Shown here piece after piece: positions 1 through 7,112 of a stretch of 48,195 nt of DNA (position 1 is the stretch's first letter; each line of letters starts with the position of its first letter). Origin of the DNA: Serratia sp. H1w (lineage in GTDB: Bacteria; Pseudomonadota; Gammaproteobacteria; Enterobacterales; Enterobacteriaceae). The stretch spans positions 1 to 48,195 of the forward strand of contig NZ_AYMQ01000024.1 of NCBI RefSeq assembly GCF_000633355.1, read 5' to 3'. The notes beneath the pieces were generated by a model. It did not search any database. It saw only the letters and a program-made list of their open reading frames with translations, and had not been told where the DNA came from. The position numbers and the translations under genes were made by a program.

Positions 1-1
1 A

Positions 2-290
2 CACATTGAATACTTGACCGTTTATGTCGCTGGTCAACGCCATTGGCACCAATTGCCTGTCGTTATTGTTGCAACAGCGCGGCCAACAGGCAGGAAGTGC
101 CAGCGCCCTGGCGATCTCGTTGCAGTTTGGTATGGGCGCGCTGGCAAGCGTGGCCGTTTCCTGGTTGCAGGACGACACTCCGTTCGCCATGACGTTGGTG
201 ATGGCCGTCTGTGCGGCGTTAGGTTGGCTAGGGCAGCGGATGTCTGTGGCGCGGATTGGTTCGCAAGTACAGCAGAGTGGTTCTGAGTAA
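2..290 (+). CDS. C-terminal end of an MFS multidrug efflux transporter (Bcr/CflA type), cut by the window edge
   Basis: Only the last part is present. The segment carrying AGSASALAISLQFGMGALAS matches the late transmembrane region of Bcr/CflA drug:H+ antiporters, where an AGSASAL...LQFG pattern is typical. About two hydrophobic helices are visible, then a short polar tail. The homologous frame has a stop at 15-17, while the frame open from base 2 (H-I-E-Y-L-T-V) would join it if one base near 20-26 were removed, so the gene may be frameshifted here. Too little upstream sequence is available to decide. Family assignment is fairly good; the substrate is unknown. Confidence 0.6.
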
Positions 291-298
291 CTGAAATC

Positions 299-335
299 CC
301 TCATTCGCATTCCGTTGCCGGCAATGCGAATGAGG
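299..335. terminator. Bidirectional hairpin between convergent genes
   Basis: A perfect 13-bp stem (CCTCATTCGCATT / AATGCGAATGAGG) with an 11-base loop lies between the stops of the efflux gene (plus) and the flavin reductase gene (minus). It has no strong T-run on either side, so it is a likely but not textbook terminator. Confidence 0.6.
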
Positions 336-350
336 AGTAGCGACGTAAAC

Positions 351-1295
351 TTACTGGCTATTGGCAATAATACCGCGCAACAGCTTCTTCAAAATGCCGA
401 CTTCGTCTGCCGAGAAGGCGGACAGCACCTGTTCCTGTTGTTTGGCGGCAATATCTCTCAACACGCTGGCCTGACGTTCGCCTGCCTCGGTCAGGTGATG
501 ACCGCTCTCGGTGCTGGATACCAAGCCTTTGCGGCACAAGGCTTCCTGCGCCTCTTCGATCTCTCTGGTTGGCATCGCCATTTCTGCTAACAGGCAGGCC
601 TTATCCAGACAGGCAGCGCTATCCAATACCAGCAGCATTCTGGCCTCGCTGGCCCGCAACCCGGTGGAGAGCTGCTTGGGCTGGTAACTGCTTTGATAGC
701 TGCGCAACGCCTGGGTGAGCAAGTAGAAGACGTTGTTGTTCAAACGCTCCTGTCTGGCGCTGGGCACGGCGTCCTGTGCAACGCGCTCTGCCACCTGCGG
801 ATAAGGTAGCACCATGGAATAGGCCCCTTGGTGATACACCAGCGGCGCGCGGCCTAAATCGTCAAACGCCACGACTTTACCAATCAGGATCCAGTGGTCA
901 CCGCCGTCTACCTGCTGATATTTCTCACACTGAAAACGTGCGGCACAATGGTCGAGCAAAGGGGCACTGCCCGCACCGATACCAATTTCGATCCCAGCAA
1001 ATTTGTCCTCGCTGGGGCGAGCGAAGCGATTGGAAATATCCATCTGATCGGCGGCCAGCACGTTTATGGCAAAGTGGCTGGCCTGCTCAAAAATCGAATA
1101 GCTGCCGGAACGTTTATCAATGCTCCACAAGACCAACGGCGGATCCAGTGACACCGAGTTGAAACTGTTGGCCGTGACACCCACCCGGGTGCCATCTGCC
1201 GTTGCTGCTGTTACTACCGTCACCCCGGTGGCGAAATTACCCAGCGCACGGCGAAATGCTCGGGGATCCAGATCAGGTTCTGTGTGATGTGTCAT
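351..1295 (-). CDS. Flavin reductase component of a two-component hydroxylase, with C-terminal MarR-like domain
   Basis: The protein has 314 residues. Residues about 10-165 form a flavin reductase domain (short-chain HpaC/PF01613 type), including the family block TANSFNSVSLDPPLVLWS. Residues about 175-314 resemble a MarR winged helix. This two-part layout and length match component C1 of Acinetobacter baumannii p-hydroxyphenylacetate 3-hydroxylase, where the MarR-like tail binds the phenolic substrate and stimulates FMN reduction by NADH. It would supply reduced flavin to the oxygenase encoded 20 bp upstream in the same operon. The start is supported by AGGAGAA about ten bases upstream. The reductase call is strong; the substrate is inferred from the architecture. 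Confidence 0.85.
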   Translation of the reverse strand: MTHHTEPDLDPRAFRRALGNFATGVTVVTAATADGTRVGVTANSFNSVSLDPPLVLWSIDKRSGSYSIFEQASHFAINVLAADQMDISNRFARPSEDKFAGIEIGIGAGSAPLLDHCAARFQCEKYQQVDGGDHWILIGKVVAFDDLGRAPLVYHQGAYSMVLPYPQVAERVAQDAVPSARQERLNNNVFYLLTQALRSYQSSYQPKQLSTGLRASEARMLLVLDSAACLDKACLLAEMAMPTREIEEAQEALCRKGLVSSTESGHHLTEAGERQASVLRDIAAKQQEQVLSAFSADEVGILKKLLRGIIANSQ

Positions 1296-1315
1296 CTAAT
1301 AGGTTCTCCTGCTCG

Positions 1316-2485
1316 TTACACCATCGTCGGATCGGGTTCTAGCCCCATCAGTTCGCGCCCCAGGATCTGCGCACAGACATCGTAATCGGTATAGGCGTGT
1401 GCCCCGGTCATATGAGCATCGCGGAACAGACGCTGGATTTCATTGCTTTCCATCCAACTGGTTGCCCCTGCGGCGCTGAACAAGCGATCGACCGATTCGA
1501 TGCACATTTTGACCGCATAGGCCTGGTTGGTGCGCCAGAACGTCAATGTCTGGTGAGTGGGATATTGGTGCTGGCGGCCGTGTTCGGCATGTTCTTGCCA
1601 GGTTTTTTCCAAAAAGGCGCGGGCGGCGGCAACCTGGTGGGTCGATTCTGCCAGACGCATCAGCGCTGGGGTCGCCGTGCCCACGCTGGCTCCGGTATAG
1701 GCCCGCACGCGGTTTTGGGTTTTCTCTTTAAAGGCGACCAGCATACGTTCTGCCACGCCGAGGCTGATGGCAGCAAATCCGCAGGCAAAGTAAGGGCGAT
1801 AAGGAGAGTAGAAGATATTGCTGTCTGGGTAGAGACCGTAACCCGATGAGCGCCCGTGCATCATGTCTTGAGCCGCTTCAATGCGGTGGTTGGGAACGAA
1901 GGCATTTTTGATGATCAGCGTTTTGGAACCGCTGCCGCGCATACCTACGGCAAACCAGTCATCGCGAATTTCGTAGTCGCTACGCGGGATCACGCCAAAG
2001 CTGTAGAGCAACTCGCCGTCGGCGTTTTTGCGGCGGAAGCCGACAATCGCCCATTCGGCATGGTCACAGCCGCTGCTCCAACCCATTTCGCCGCTCAGAT
2101 AGACACCGCCTTCGGCCTCTTCAATACGGCCAAATGGGGCAATGCTGCTGCTGGCGGTTGCGTCTGGGTTATCACCCCAGATCTCTTGCTGTAGCTTGGG
2201 GGAAAACATGGCGATCTGATGGCTGTGGGTGCAAAGCAGGCTGAAGGCCCAGGCCGTTCCACCGCAGGCTCCTGCCAGCGCAGCGACACAGTCGGTGAAT
2301 TCCGGTAAGGAGATTTCCAATCCACCGAATTTTTTCGGTTGGAACACCCGGTGCATACCTATGCTTTTTAACAAACGGATATTCTCTTCCGGTACTTTTC
2401 GTTCGCTTTCAGCCTGGGCGGCATTGGCAGCGATAAGTGGCAGAATCGGCAGTAATTTTTCCAGCATCGGGTTGCTAGTTTTCAT
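1316..2485 (-). CDS. Flavin-dependent aromatic monooxygenase, oxygenase component (HPAH C2/HsaA type)
   Basis: This 389-residue protein has the acyl-CoA dehydrogenase fold of group D flavin monooxygenases. The N-terminal helical part has VFQPKKFGGLE and GACGGTAWAFSL. The middle beta domain has SGEMGWSSGCDHAEWAIVGF. The C-terminal end has QRLFRDAHMTGAHAYTDYDV, a hallmark of HsaA and C2 oxygenases. It should bind diffusible reduced FMN and hydroxylate a phenol ortho to the OH. The adjacent MarR-tailed reductase suggests p-hydroxyphenylacetate or a similar phenol. No ring-cleavage genes follow, so the product's fate is not visible. The start has GAGGGA upstream. Confidence 0.82.
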   Translation of the reverse strand: MKTSNPMLEKLLPILPLIAANAAQAESERKVPEENIRLLKSIGMHRVFQPKKFGGLEISLPEFTDCVAALAGACGGTAWAFSLLCTHSHQIAMFSPKLQQEIWGDNPDATASSSIAPFGRIEEAEGGVYLSGEMGWSSGCDHAEWAIVGFRRKNADGELLYSFGVIPRSDYEIRDDWFAVGMRGSGSKTLIIKNAFVPNHRIEAAQDMMHGRSSGYGLYPDSNIFYSPYRPYFACGFAAISLGVAERMLVAFKEKTQNRVRAYTGASVGTATPALMRLAESTHQVAAARAFLEKTWQEHAEHGRQHQYPTHQTLTFWRTNQAYAVKMCIESVDRLFSAAGATSWMESNEIQRLFRDAHMTGAHAYTDYDVCAQILGRELMGLEPDPTMV

Positions 2486-2903
2486 CAGTTGGTTCCCTCG
2501 GTAGGGGTGGGCGTGCGATGAGTATGCGGCAAGGTTATTTTAATGGAATGTAACATTCAGGTAAAAAATTGTACTTTTCATGTTAAATGTTGCGAGTGTG
2601 ATCTGGGGCAGGTCTGAGAGGGGGCTAGATGTGAGTCTCTCAGTCAGTCAGCTAATGTGTAATGGCTGAGATTGCATAAATATTAGTCATTATTTGGTTG
2701 AGTTATGCCGGTAACTTTCATAAAATCCGCACGATAGGAGGGGGCTTGTCAAGCCTCAGAAAAAATATCAACTAAGAGTTTTTACCATTGTTATTTGACT
2801 ACATTTTTGTAAGTTTTCCCACCAGCCGATTTGAGTTGTACTAGTCATACCCTGGCGAGTAAGGGACTTTCAGGGGATATACATCTAAAAAGAGGGAATT
2901 TAC
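2486..2903. other. AT-rich intergenic region between hydroxylase operon and Hcp cassette
   Basis: Apart from the promoter at 2537-2565, I see only a small perfect hairpin (GGCTTG-T-CAAGCC, 2743-2755). No convincing promoter was found for hcp. Base composition shifts to clearly AT-rich here and stays so through the next genes. Confidence 0.5.
2537..2565 (-). promoter_or_regulatory. Putative promoter of the hydroxylase operon with an embedded operator
   Basis: Read on the minus strand, TTTACC, a 17-base spacer and TAAAAT form a plausible sigma-70 promoter about 50 bases before the oxygenase start. Inside the spacer lies a perfect inverted repeat, GAATGT-A-ACATTC (2546-2558). A repressor bound there would block RNA polymerase. 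No dedicated regulator gene is nearby; the MarR-like tail of the reductase is an enzyme domain and need not bind DNA. Confidence 0.4.
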
Positions 2904-3383
2904 ATGGCAAATAATATCTACTTGACGATCAAAGGTAAGAAACAAGGACTGATCTCTGCAGGATGCTGTACACTTGACTCCATCGGAAATAAATACCAGA
3001 TAAGGCATAAAGATCAAATTCTTGTGTTGCAGTTTGATCATGCTATCAGCCGTAGCCAGCATACTAACCACCATCCGATAAAATTCTGCAAACCTATCGA
3101 TAAATCCTCGCCACTCTTTGGTATCGCAATCTCGAATAACGAAGAACTCGACCTTCTTTTTGATTTCTATCGCACGACCCAGATGGGGGCTCAGGAAAAG
3201 TACTATTCAATCATGCTCACTGGAGCGACCTTAAAGAATATTGCTGTTTCCTATCCACATGCTTTGAACCATGCTGATAGCCAACCGGAGGAAATGATTT
3301 CTGTTGCTTACCAGAGCATTGATTGGAAACATCATATCGCCGGAACCGGAGGCTATAGTATCTGGGATGAGCGAGTGTATTAA
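2904..3383 (+). CDS. hcp: Hcp, type VI secretion tube protein (orphan copy)
   Basis: The 159-residue protein starts MANNIYLTIKGKKQGLISAG and contains DSIGNKYQ, KPIDKSSPL, FYRTTQ and a terminal GYSIWDERVY, all characteristic of the enterobacterial Hcp1 family. Hcp hexamers stack to form the inner tube of the T6SS and carry effectors in the lumen. The start has GAGGGA seven bases upstream. No sheath, baseplate or ClpV gene occurs in the window, so this is an orphan hcp serving a T6SS encoded elsewhere. It is followed after 14 bases by a putative effector and then a putative immunity gene. Composition is AT-rich relative to neighbours, consistent with horizontal acquisition. Confidence 0.95.
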   Translation: MANNIYLTIKGKKQGLISAGCCTLDSIGNKYQIRHKDQILVLQFDHAISRSQHTNHHPIKFCKPIDKSSPLFGIAISNNEELDLLFDFYRTTQMGAQEKYYSIMLTGATLKNIAVSYPHALNHADSQPEEMISVAYQSIDWKHHIAGTGGYSIWDERVY

Positions 3384-3397
3384 TAGGGAGCAGAGAC

Positions 3398-4114
3398 ATG
3401 CGAGACAGTATAGTTGCACGGAATCAGTTCTGTGATATCACCCAAGTTGGGTTTAGAAAGTGGGATGAAATCGACGCGCTTTTCTGGAGGCTGACGAAAA
3501 GCAATCCAGAGAGAAAAAGTGGAGAGTTTTACTTAAACGCATATAAGGATGCCTATGTTCAATACAACAAAGACAGGATTAAAAATTACGCCTACCAGGC
3601 AGGTATTCTTCCTGAACTGTTAGGAGGAGTTGCGTGGATTGAGTCAGGAGGAATGCCTGAGGAATATAAGTTTCAGATATTCGAAGCAAAACGAGCTTTG
3701 GGTCTTAAGGCTTTTCCAGAGGATAAAACCTCTTTTGGTTCTGTTGCCATGCAAATTCAGGTCGCAGCAAGCACACTGGGGTTAGATCCTAATACGCTGA
3801 CAACACGGGATCAACTTGAGCTTGCAACCTGTTTGATGGAGGATGATTTCAACCTGTGGATCGTTGCCCAACATCTGCGGGATATGACCCTCTACGACTA
3901 TCCAAATGTGGCAAGCCTTTACCTGTCTGATGAACAGTACATGATGGCTGGGATTCGCTATAATCGTGGCATAGAAAGAAGGTTGAACGACTTTATTCGC
4001 TTCATCCATATGAAACCGGAAAGGGGTTCTGTAGAGTTTGACTATATCTCGTATGGTGCTCGATTATTACAGATTCGGAACCATATCAGAAAGTTGCTGG
4101 GACTAAACGCCTAA
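3398..4114 (+). CDS. Putative T6SS effector with lytic-transglycosylase-like (lysozyme fold) motifs
   Basis: The 238-residue protein has no signal peptide. Three spaced motifs match the GH23/SLT lytic transglycosylase pattern: WIESGG at 80-85 (E82 in the place of the catalytic Glu followed by Ser), GSVAMQI at 114-120 (equivalent to the G-A-M-G-L-M-Q block), and RYNRG at 187-191 (equivalent to the YNxG block). It would cut peptidoglycan after delivery to the periplasm of a rival cell. Its position directly after hcp (14-bp gap, RBS GGGAG) and directly before a small membrane protein is the usual cargo-immunity order. Motif order is seen in the sequence; activity is inferred. It could instead be a diverged lysozyme-like domain of another class. 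Confidence 0.7.
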   Translation: MRDSIVARNQFCDITQVGFRKWDEIDALFWRLTKSNPERKSGEFYLNAYKDAYVQYNKDRIKNYAYQAGILPELLGGVAWIESGGMPEEYKFQIFEAKRALGLKAFPEDKTSFGSVAMQIQVAASTLGLDPNTLTTRDQLELATCLMEDDFNLWIVAQHLRDMTLYDYPNVASLYLSDEQYMMAGIRYNRGIERRLNDFIRFIHMKPERGSVEFDYISYGARLLQIRNHIRKLLGLNA

Positions 4115-4115
4115 A

Positions 4116-4448
4116 ATGAAAATGGATAAAGAAAAGGTTATCGATATTATTTCTATGCTGGGCTATTTTGTCCTTGCCTATTTTTCTATTGAGTTATTTT
4201 CTATCAACAAATATGACTGGATGATGGACGTGGGGGATACTGTGTGCAGTATTCCCCATCAATCGCTTAGTAATCGAACCCTCCAAGCATCTATAGCTGC
4301 ATTTTTTCTGGTTACCCCCTTGCTGATTGCGTTACTGCGCAATATCTACATTCGAAACCGTTATAAAACGTGGCTTTACACGTCAGGGATACTAGGGGTT
4401 ACTATTTATGGTGGCTGGATGTTCTTTGGAAGATTTATCTGGTGTTAG
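4116..4448 (+). CDS. Small three-helix membrane protein, probable immunity protein of the upstream effector
   Basis: The 110-residue protein has hydrophobic segments at about 10-28, 57-76 and 85-106. The basic stretch RNIYIRNRYK lies between helices 2 and 3, predicting a cytoplasmic loop there and a periplasmic loop at about 30-56. I recognise no family. It begins two bases after the effector stop, so the two are translationally coupled. That position and a membrane location suit an immunity protein that blocks a peptidoglycan-cutting toxin in the periplasm. The ATG at 4116 is used here; a second ATG two codons later is possible. Confidence 0.6.
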   Translation: MKMDKEKVIDIISMLGYFVLAYFSIELFSINKYDWMMDVGDTVCSIPHQSLSNRTLQASIAAFFLVTPLLIALLRNIYIRNRYKTWLYTSGILGVTIYGGWMFFGRFIWC

Positions 4449-4839
4449 TTTAATGTTAAAAATAAACGTATCGAATTCAAATTGATAAAATCATCTAATG
4501 ATTATCGATTCATCTTACTTGATTTTAGTATCATTTTTGATACTGACATTGATCGTAACCTGATGTAATAAAGCTCTTAAATAAGTAATTAAATTCATAA
4601 CTATATGATATATATAAATAAAAAATAGCATGGCTGTCACTAATTTTAATCGGTCGAGAGAGAAGTGTGATTTACGTCCTGAAAATCTAAAAATTTAGAC
4701 AAAATATTTGACTACCCCACTGGAGTTAGGGATAAAGTAGCTATCAGCCACGTTGGTCAGCAGATGTATCATTGTTGTAGTCTAATTTTATAGACAACAC
4801 TCGGGTGGCAATCAATCAGATCCCTATAGAGGTAGGCAA
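4449..4839. other. AT-rich intergenic region upstream of the M20 carbamoylase gene
   Basis: This 391-bp stretch has no credible gene. Two inverted repeats of the same form, TCTA-N6-TAGA, occur at 4686-4699 and 4781-4794. The second extends to GTCTA-N6-TAGAC (4780-4795) and lies about 45 bases before the next start codon. They are candidate operators for the carbamoylase gene. I could not place a promoter with confidence. Confidence 0.45.
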
Positions 4840-6087
4840 ATGATTCAGCAATGCTACACCATGCATGATATGGAAACCCTTTTTGAAACGCTGAAAACGT
4901 TTAACAAACCTGGCGAAATGAAGGGAATCACTCGCTTGGCTTACAGTAAGGAAGACGAAGCCGCTCATCAATTTATGGTTGAGACGATGGGGGAGCATGG
5001 CTTATTCGTCCGTAAAGATGCGATCGGCAATATTTTTGCCAGACTTCCTGGGCAAAATAGCCAGCTACCCGCGGTAGGAACAGGCTCTCATTTAGATACG
5101 GTCCCGCAAGGTGGGGCTTACGATGGAGCGCTGGGTGTCGTCACTGGCTTTTATGCGTTAATGCAATTTAAAGCAGGAGAGCTATTACGCGATCTGGAGT
5201 TAGTGATTTTCCGTGCCGAAGAGTCCAGCCGGTTTGGCTTCTCCTGTATTGGCAGCAAGGTAATGACCGGCAAGGTAAAAGCGGATCAATGGGCAGAAAA
5301 CGTTGATGATGAAGGCCAGAGTTTTTTCCAGGTGAATGACGACGCAGGCTATGCCAGTGAAAAAATAGCCAGTTGCTGTTTACCTGATCATTATTTCTCA
5401 GCCTTTATTGAACTGCATATTGAGCAAGGTAAACGGCTTGAAAGTGACGGTTTGACCATTGGTGTCGTAAATGGTATCGCAGCGCCAACCCGATTTGCCG
5501 TGTTAGTCAGAGGGCATGCCGATCACTCAGGAGCAACGCCAATGTATCAGCGGCAGGATGCGTTAGTTGCGAGTGCAATGATCATTGAGGATATCAATCA
5601 TGCCGCGTGCCGAGAATCTCCCTGGGGCACGGTGGCCACCGTGGGCAAAATGGAAATTCAGCCGAACTCAATGAATGTCATTCCTGGCGAAGTGACGTTT
5701 TATGTTGATATTCGTGGTATTGAAAAGTCCAGTATTTCCCGGGTTGCCAGCAGGCTGCAAGAGGCGGTGCATAAGGCTGAAAAAGACAATGATGTCACCA
5801 TTACATTGAGAGAGATCTCGTCGGAGGAGCCGGTCAAGTTGGATGATGGCCTTTGTGATGTGCTAGCTCAGCAGTGTGAGAAAAATGATATCAGCTACAT
5901 GAAAATGTTGAGCGGGGCCGGTCACGATACCATGAACCTGGCTCAGAGGTATCCGGCGGCGATGATTTTCACTCCGTCAAAAGGGGGTATTAGTCATCAC
6001 CCGGACGAGTTTACCCATTTCTCAGATATTGAAGTCGCAGCAACCTTGCTAAAAGAGACCTTGAGGGAGTTGGGAAACCGTCAGTAG
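4840..6087 (+). CDS. M20-family Zn amidohydrolase, probable N-carbamoyl-L-aspartate amidohydrolase (ureidosuccinase)
   Basis: The 415-residue protein belongs to the N-carbamoyl-amino-acid/allantoate amidohydrolase branch of M20 peptidases. Metal-site motifs are GSHLDTVPQGGAYDG (H84, D95), RAEESSRFG (E127/E128), ELHIEQG (H193) and GISHHPDEF (H386/H387). GHADHSGATPM lies in the lid domain, and the GAGHD motif is at 359-363. Such enzymes split a carbamoyl group into CO2 and NH3, leaving the amino acid. Beside orotate reductase and dihydroorotase genes the obvious substrate is N-carbamoyl-L-aspartate, giving aspartate. The family is certain; the substrate comes from context, and hydantoin- or allantoate-type substrates are alternatives. 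The start has GAGGTAGG upstream. The gene meets the regulator tail to tail with a 7-bp overlap. Confidence 0.85.
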   Translation: MIQQCYTMHDMETLFETLKTFNKPGEMKGITRLAYSKEDEAAHQFMVETMGEHGLFVRKDAIGNIFARLPGQNSQLPAVGTGSHLDTVPQGGAYDGALGVVTGFYALMQFKAGELLRDLELVIFRAEESSRFGFSCIGSKVMTGKVKADQWAENVDDEGQSFFQVNDDAGYASEKIASCCLPDHYFSAFIELHIEQGKRLESDGLTIGVVNGIAAPTRFAVLVRGHADHSGATPMYQRQDALVASAMIIEDINHAACRESPWGTVATVGKMEIQPNSMNVIPGEVTFYVDIRGIEKSSISRVASRLQEAVHKAEKDNDVTITLREISSEEPVKLDDGLCDVLAQQCEKNDISYMKMLSGAGHDTMNLAQRYPAAMIFTPSKGGISHHPDEFTHFSDIEVAATLLKETLRELGNRQ

Positions 6088-6965
6088 CGCTCAAGGGTTT
6101 TCTTTAGCAAATCGATAGCATCACTTTTTTTGGTGGATGTTTCCCAGAGCTTATTAAAGAAATGATGATAAGAGCTAATAGCTTCTTTTGAGTTGGTTAC
6201 GGATGCTATTCCCGCAGAGACGTTCGGTAATTCACCCAGCCGAAATGGGCTGACGGCGACGGATAAAGGCATGGAGTGTTGATAAAAGATCTGGAAGGTA
6301 AGGGATGGGATCGCATCCTTGGAAATAGCTATTTCAAGGGGGCTTGAACCTTCTTCGATGACATCGATAAGATGCTTTATTTCATTCCTGGCGTGGAGAA
6401 CACGTTCCATTCTGGTACTGGGGGGAAGGTTCAATGAACCAATCAGGCCAAGGTGAAGGAATTTTTCAATTTGTTGAATACCGATTAAATTGAATAGTTT
6501 TGGCGTGTGTTTATGTATGCTCTTTTTGCGTTGGCTCAGAATAGTAATAGTATTGAGTTCTTGCTGAGTTGGCTGAGATTTTTCCGCAGAGGTTTCGGCT
6601 AACATCAATTGCAGAAAATCATCGTATCTGTCTGATGTCAGCAAGTAAGAAAAAGGATCGAAATGAGAATAAATATGGGTAGATGATTCTTCCAGTTGTC
6701 TCATTCGCTCAAAGAAACCGGCGGCATTAGAGTAGTATTCGGTATCAACCCCTAACAAACTGAGTAAAGAGGTATTCAACAGTTGCGCTAATTTTTCCAG
6801 CGTTTCTATTTTAACAATTTCACCTTTTTCAAGGCGATATACGGCGGCTCGTGAAATACCAATATTATCAGCAATCTGTTCTGCTTTTAACCCAGCGGCT
6901 ATCCGATAGGCTCGTAGCCGTTGACCAATGGTTTTGTAGTCGATCGTATCGTGTTTCATTGGCAT
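6081..6965 (-). CDS. XRE-family transcriptional regulator of the orotate cluster
   Basis: The 294-residue protein has an N-terminal helix-turn-helix at about 13-72 (IGQRLRAYRIAAGLKAEQIA, then GISRAAVYRLEKG), typical of the XRE/lambda-repressor class. A long C-terminal region of about 220 residues, which I do not recognise, probably senses a ligand or forms oligomers. The gene is divergent from the transporter-pyrK-pyrD-pyrC operon and shares a 147-bp promoter region with it, so control of that operon and of itself is likely. The effector molecule, perhaps orotate or dihydroorotate, is inference. An alternative ATG lies two codons downstream. Confidence 0.8.
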   Translation of the reverse strand: MPMKHDTIDYKTIGQRLRAYRIAAGLKAEQIADNIGISRAAVYRLEKGEIVKIETLEKLAQLLNTSLLSLLGVDTEYYSNAAGFFERMRQLEESSTHIYSHFDPFSYLLTSDRYDDFLQLMLAETSAEKSQPTQQELNTITILSQRKKSIHKHTPKLFNLIGIQQIEKFLHLGLIGSLNLPPSTRMERVLHARNEIKHLIDVIEEGSSPLEIAISKDAIPSLTFQIFYQHSMPLSVAVSPFRLGELPNVSAGIASVTNSKEAISSYHHFFNKLWETSTKKSDAIDLLKKTLERY

Positions 6966-6994
6966 GCTTAAAAAAATAAAATTTTCAATAATCT

Positions 6995-7021
6995 AACATA
7001 AAATGATGTTTTTTTCAACAT
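6995..7021. promoter_or_regulatory. Putative operator in the divergent regulator/transporter promoter region
   Basis: Three alternating half-sites occur with identical six-base spacing: AACAT (6995-6999), ATGTT (7006-7010) and AACAT (7017-7021). Each neighbouring pair forms an inverted repeat. This regular array lies 30 bases upstream of the regulator start and about 90 bases before the transporter start, so it is a good candidate for binding by the XRE regulator. Part of the regularity could come from the AT-rich background. Confidence 0.4.
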
Positions 7022-7112
7022 TGATAAAATAACGGTCTATTCGTAACTTTTTGCAACCCGCTGTACTGGAATGATTATAAATAAAATGTGATTGACTAAA
7101 ACTGGAGTGAAT

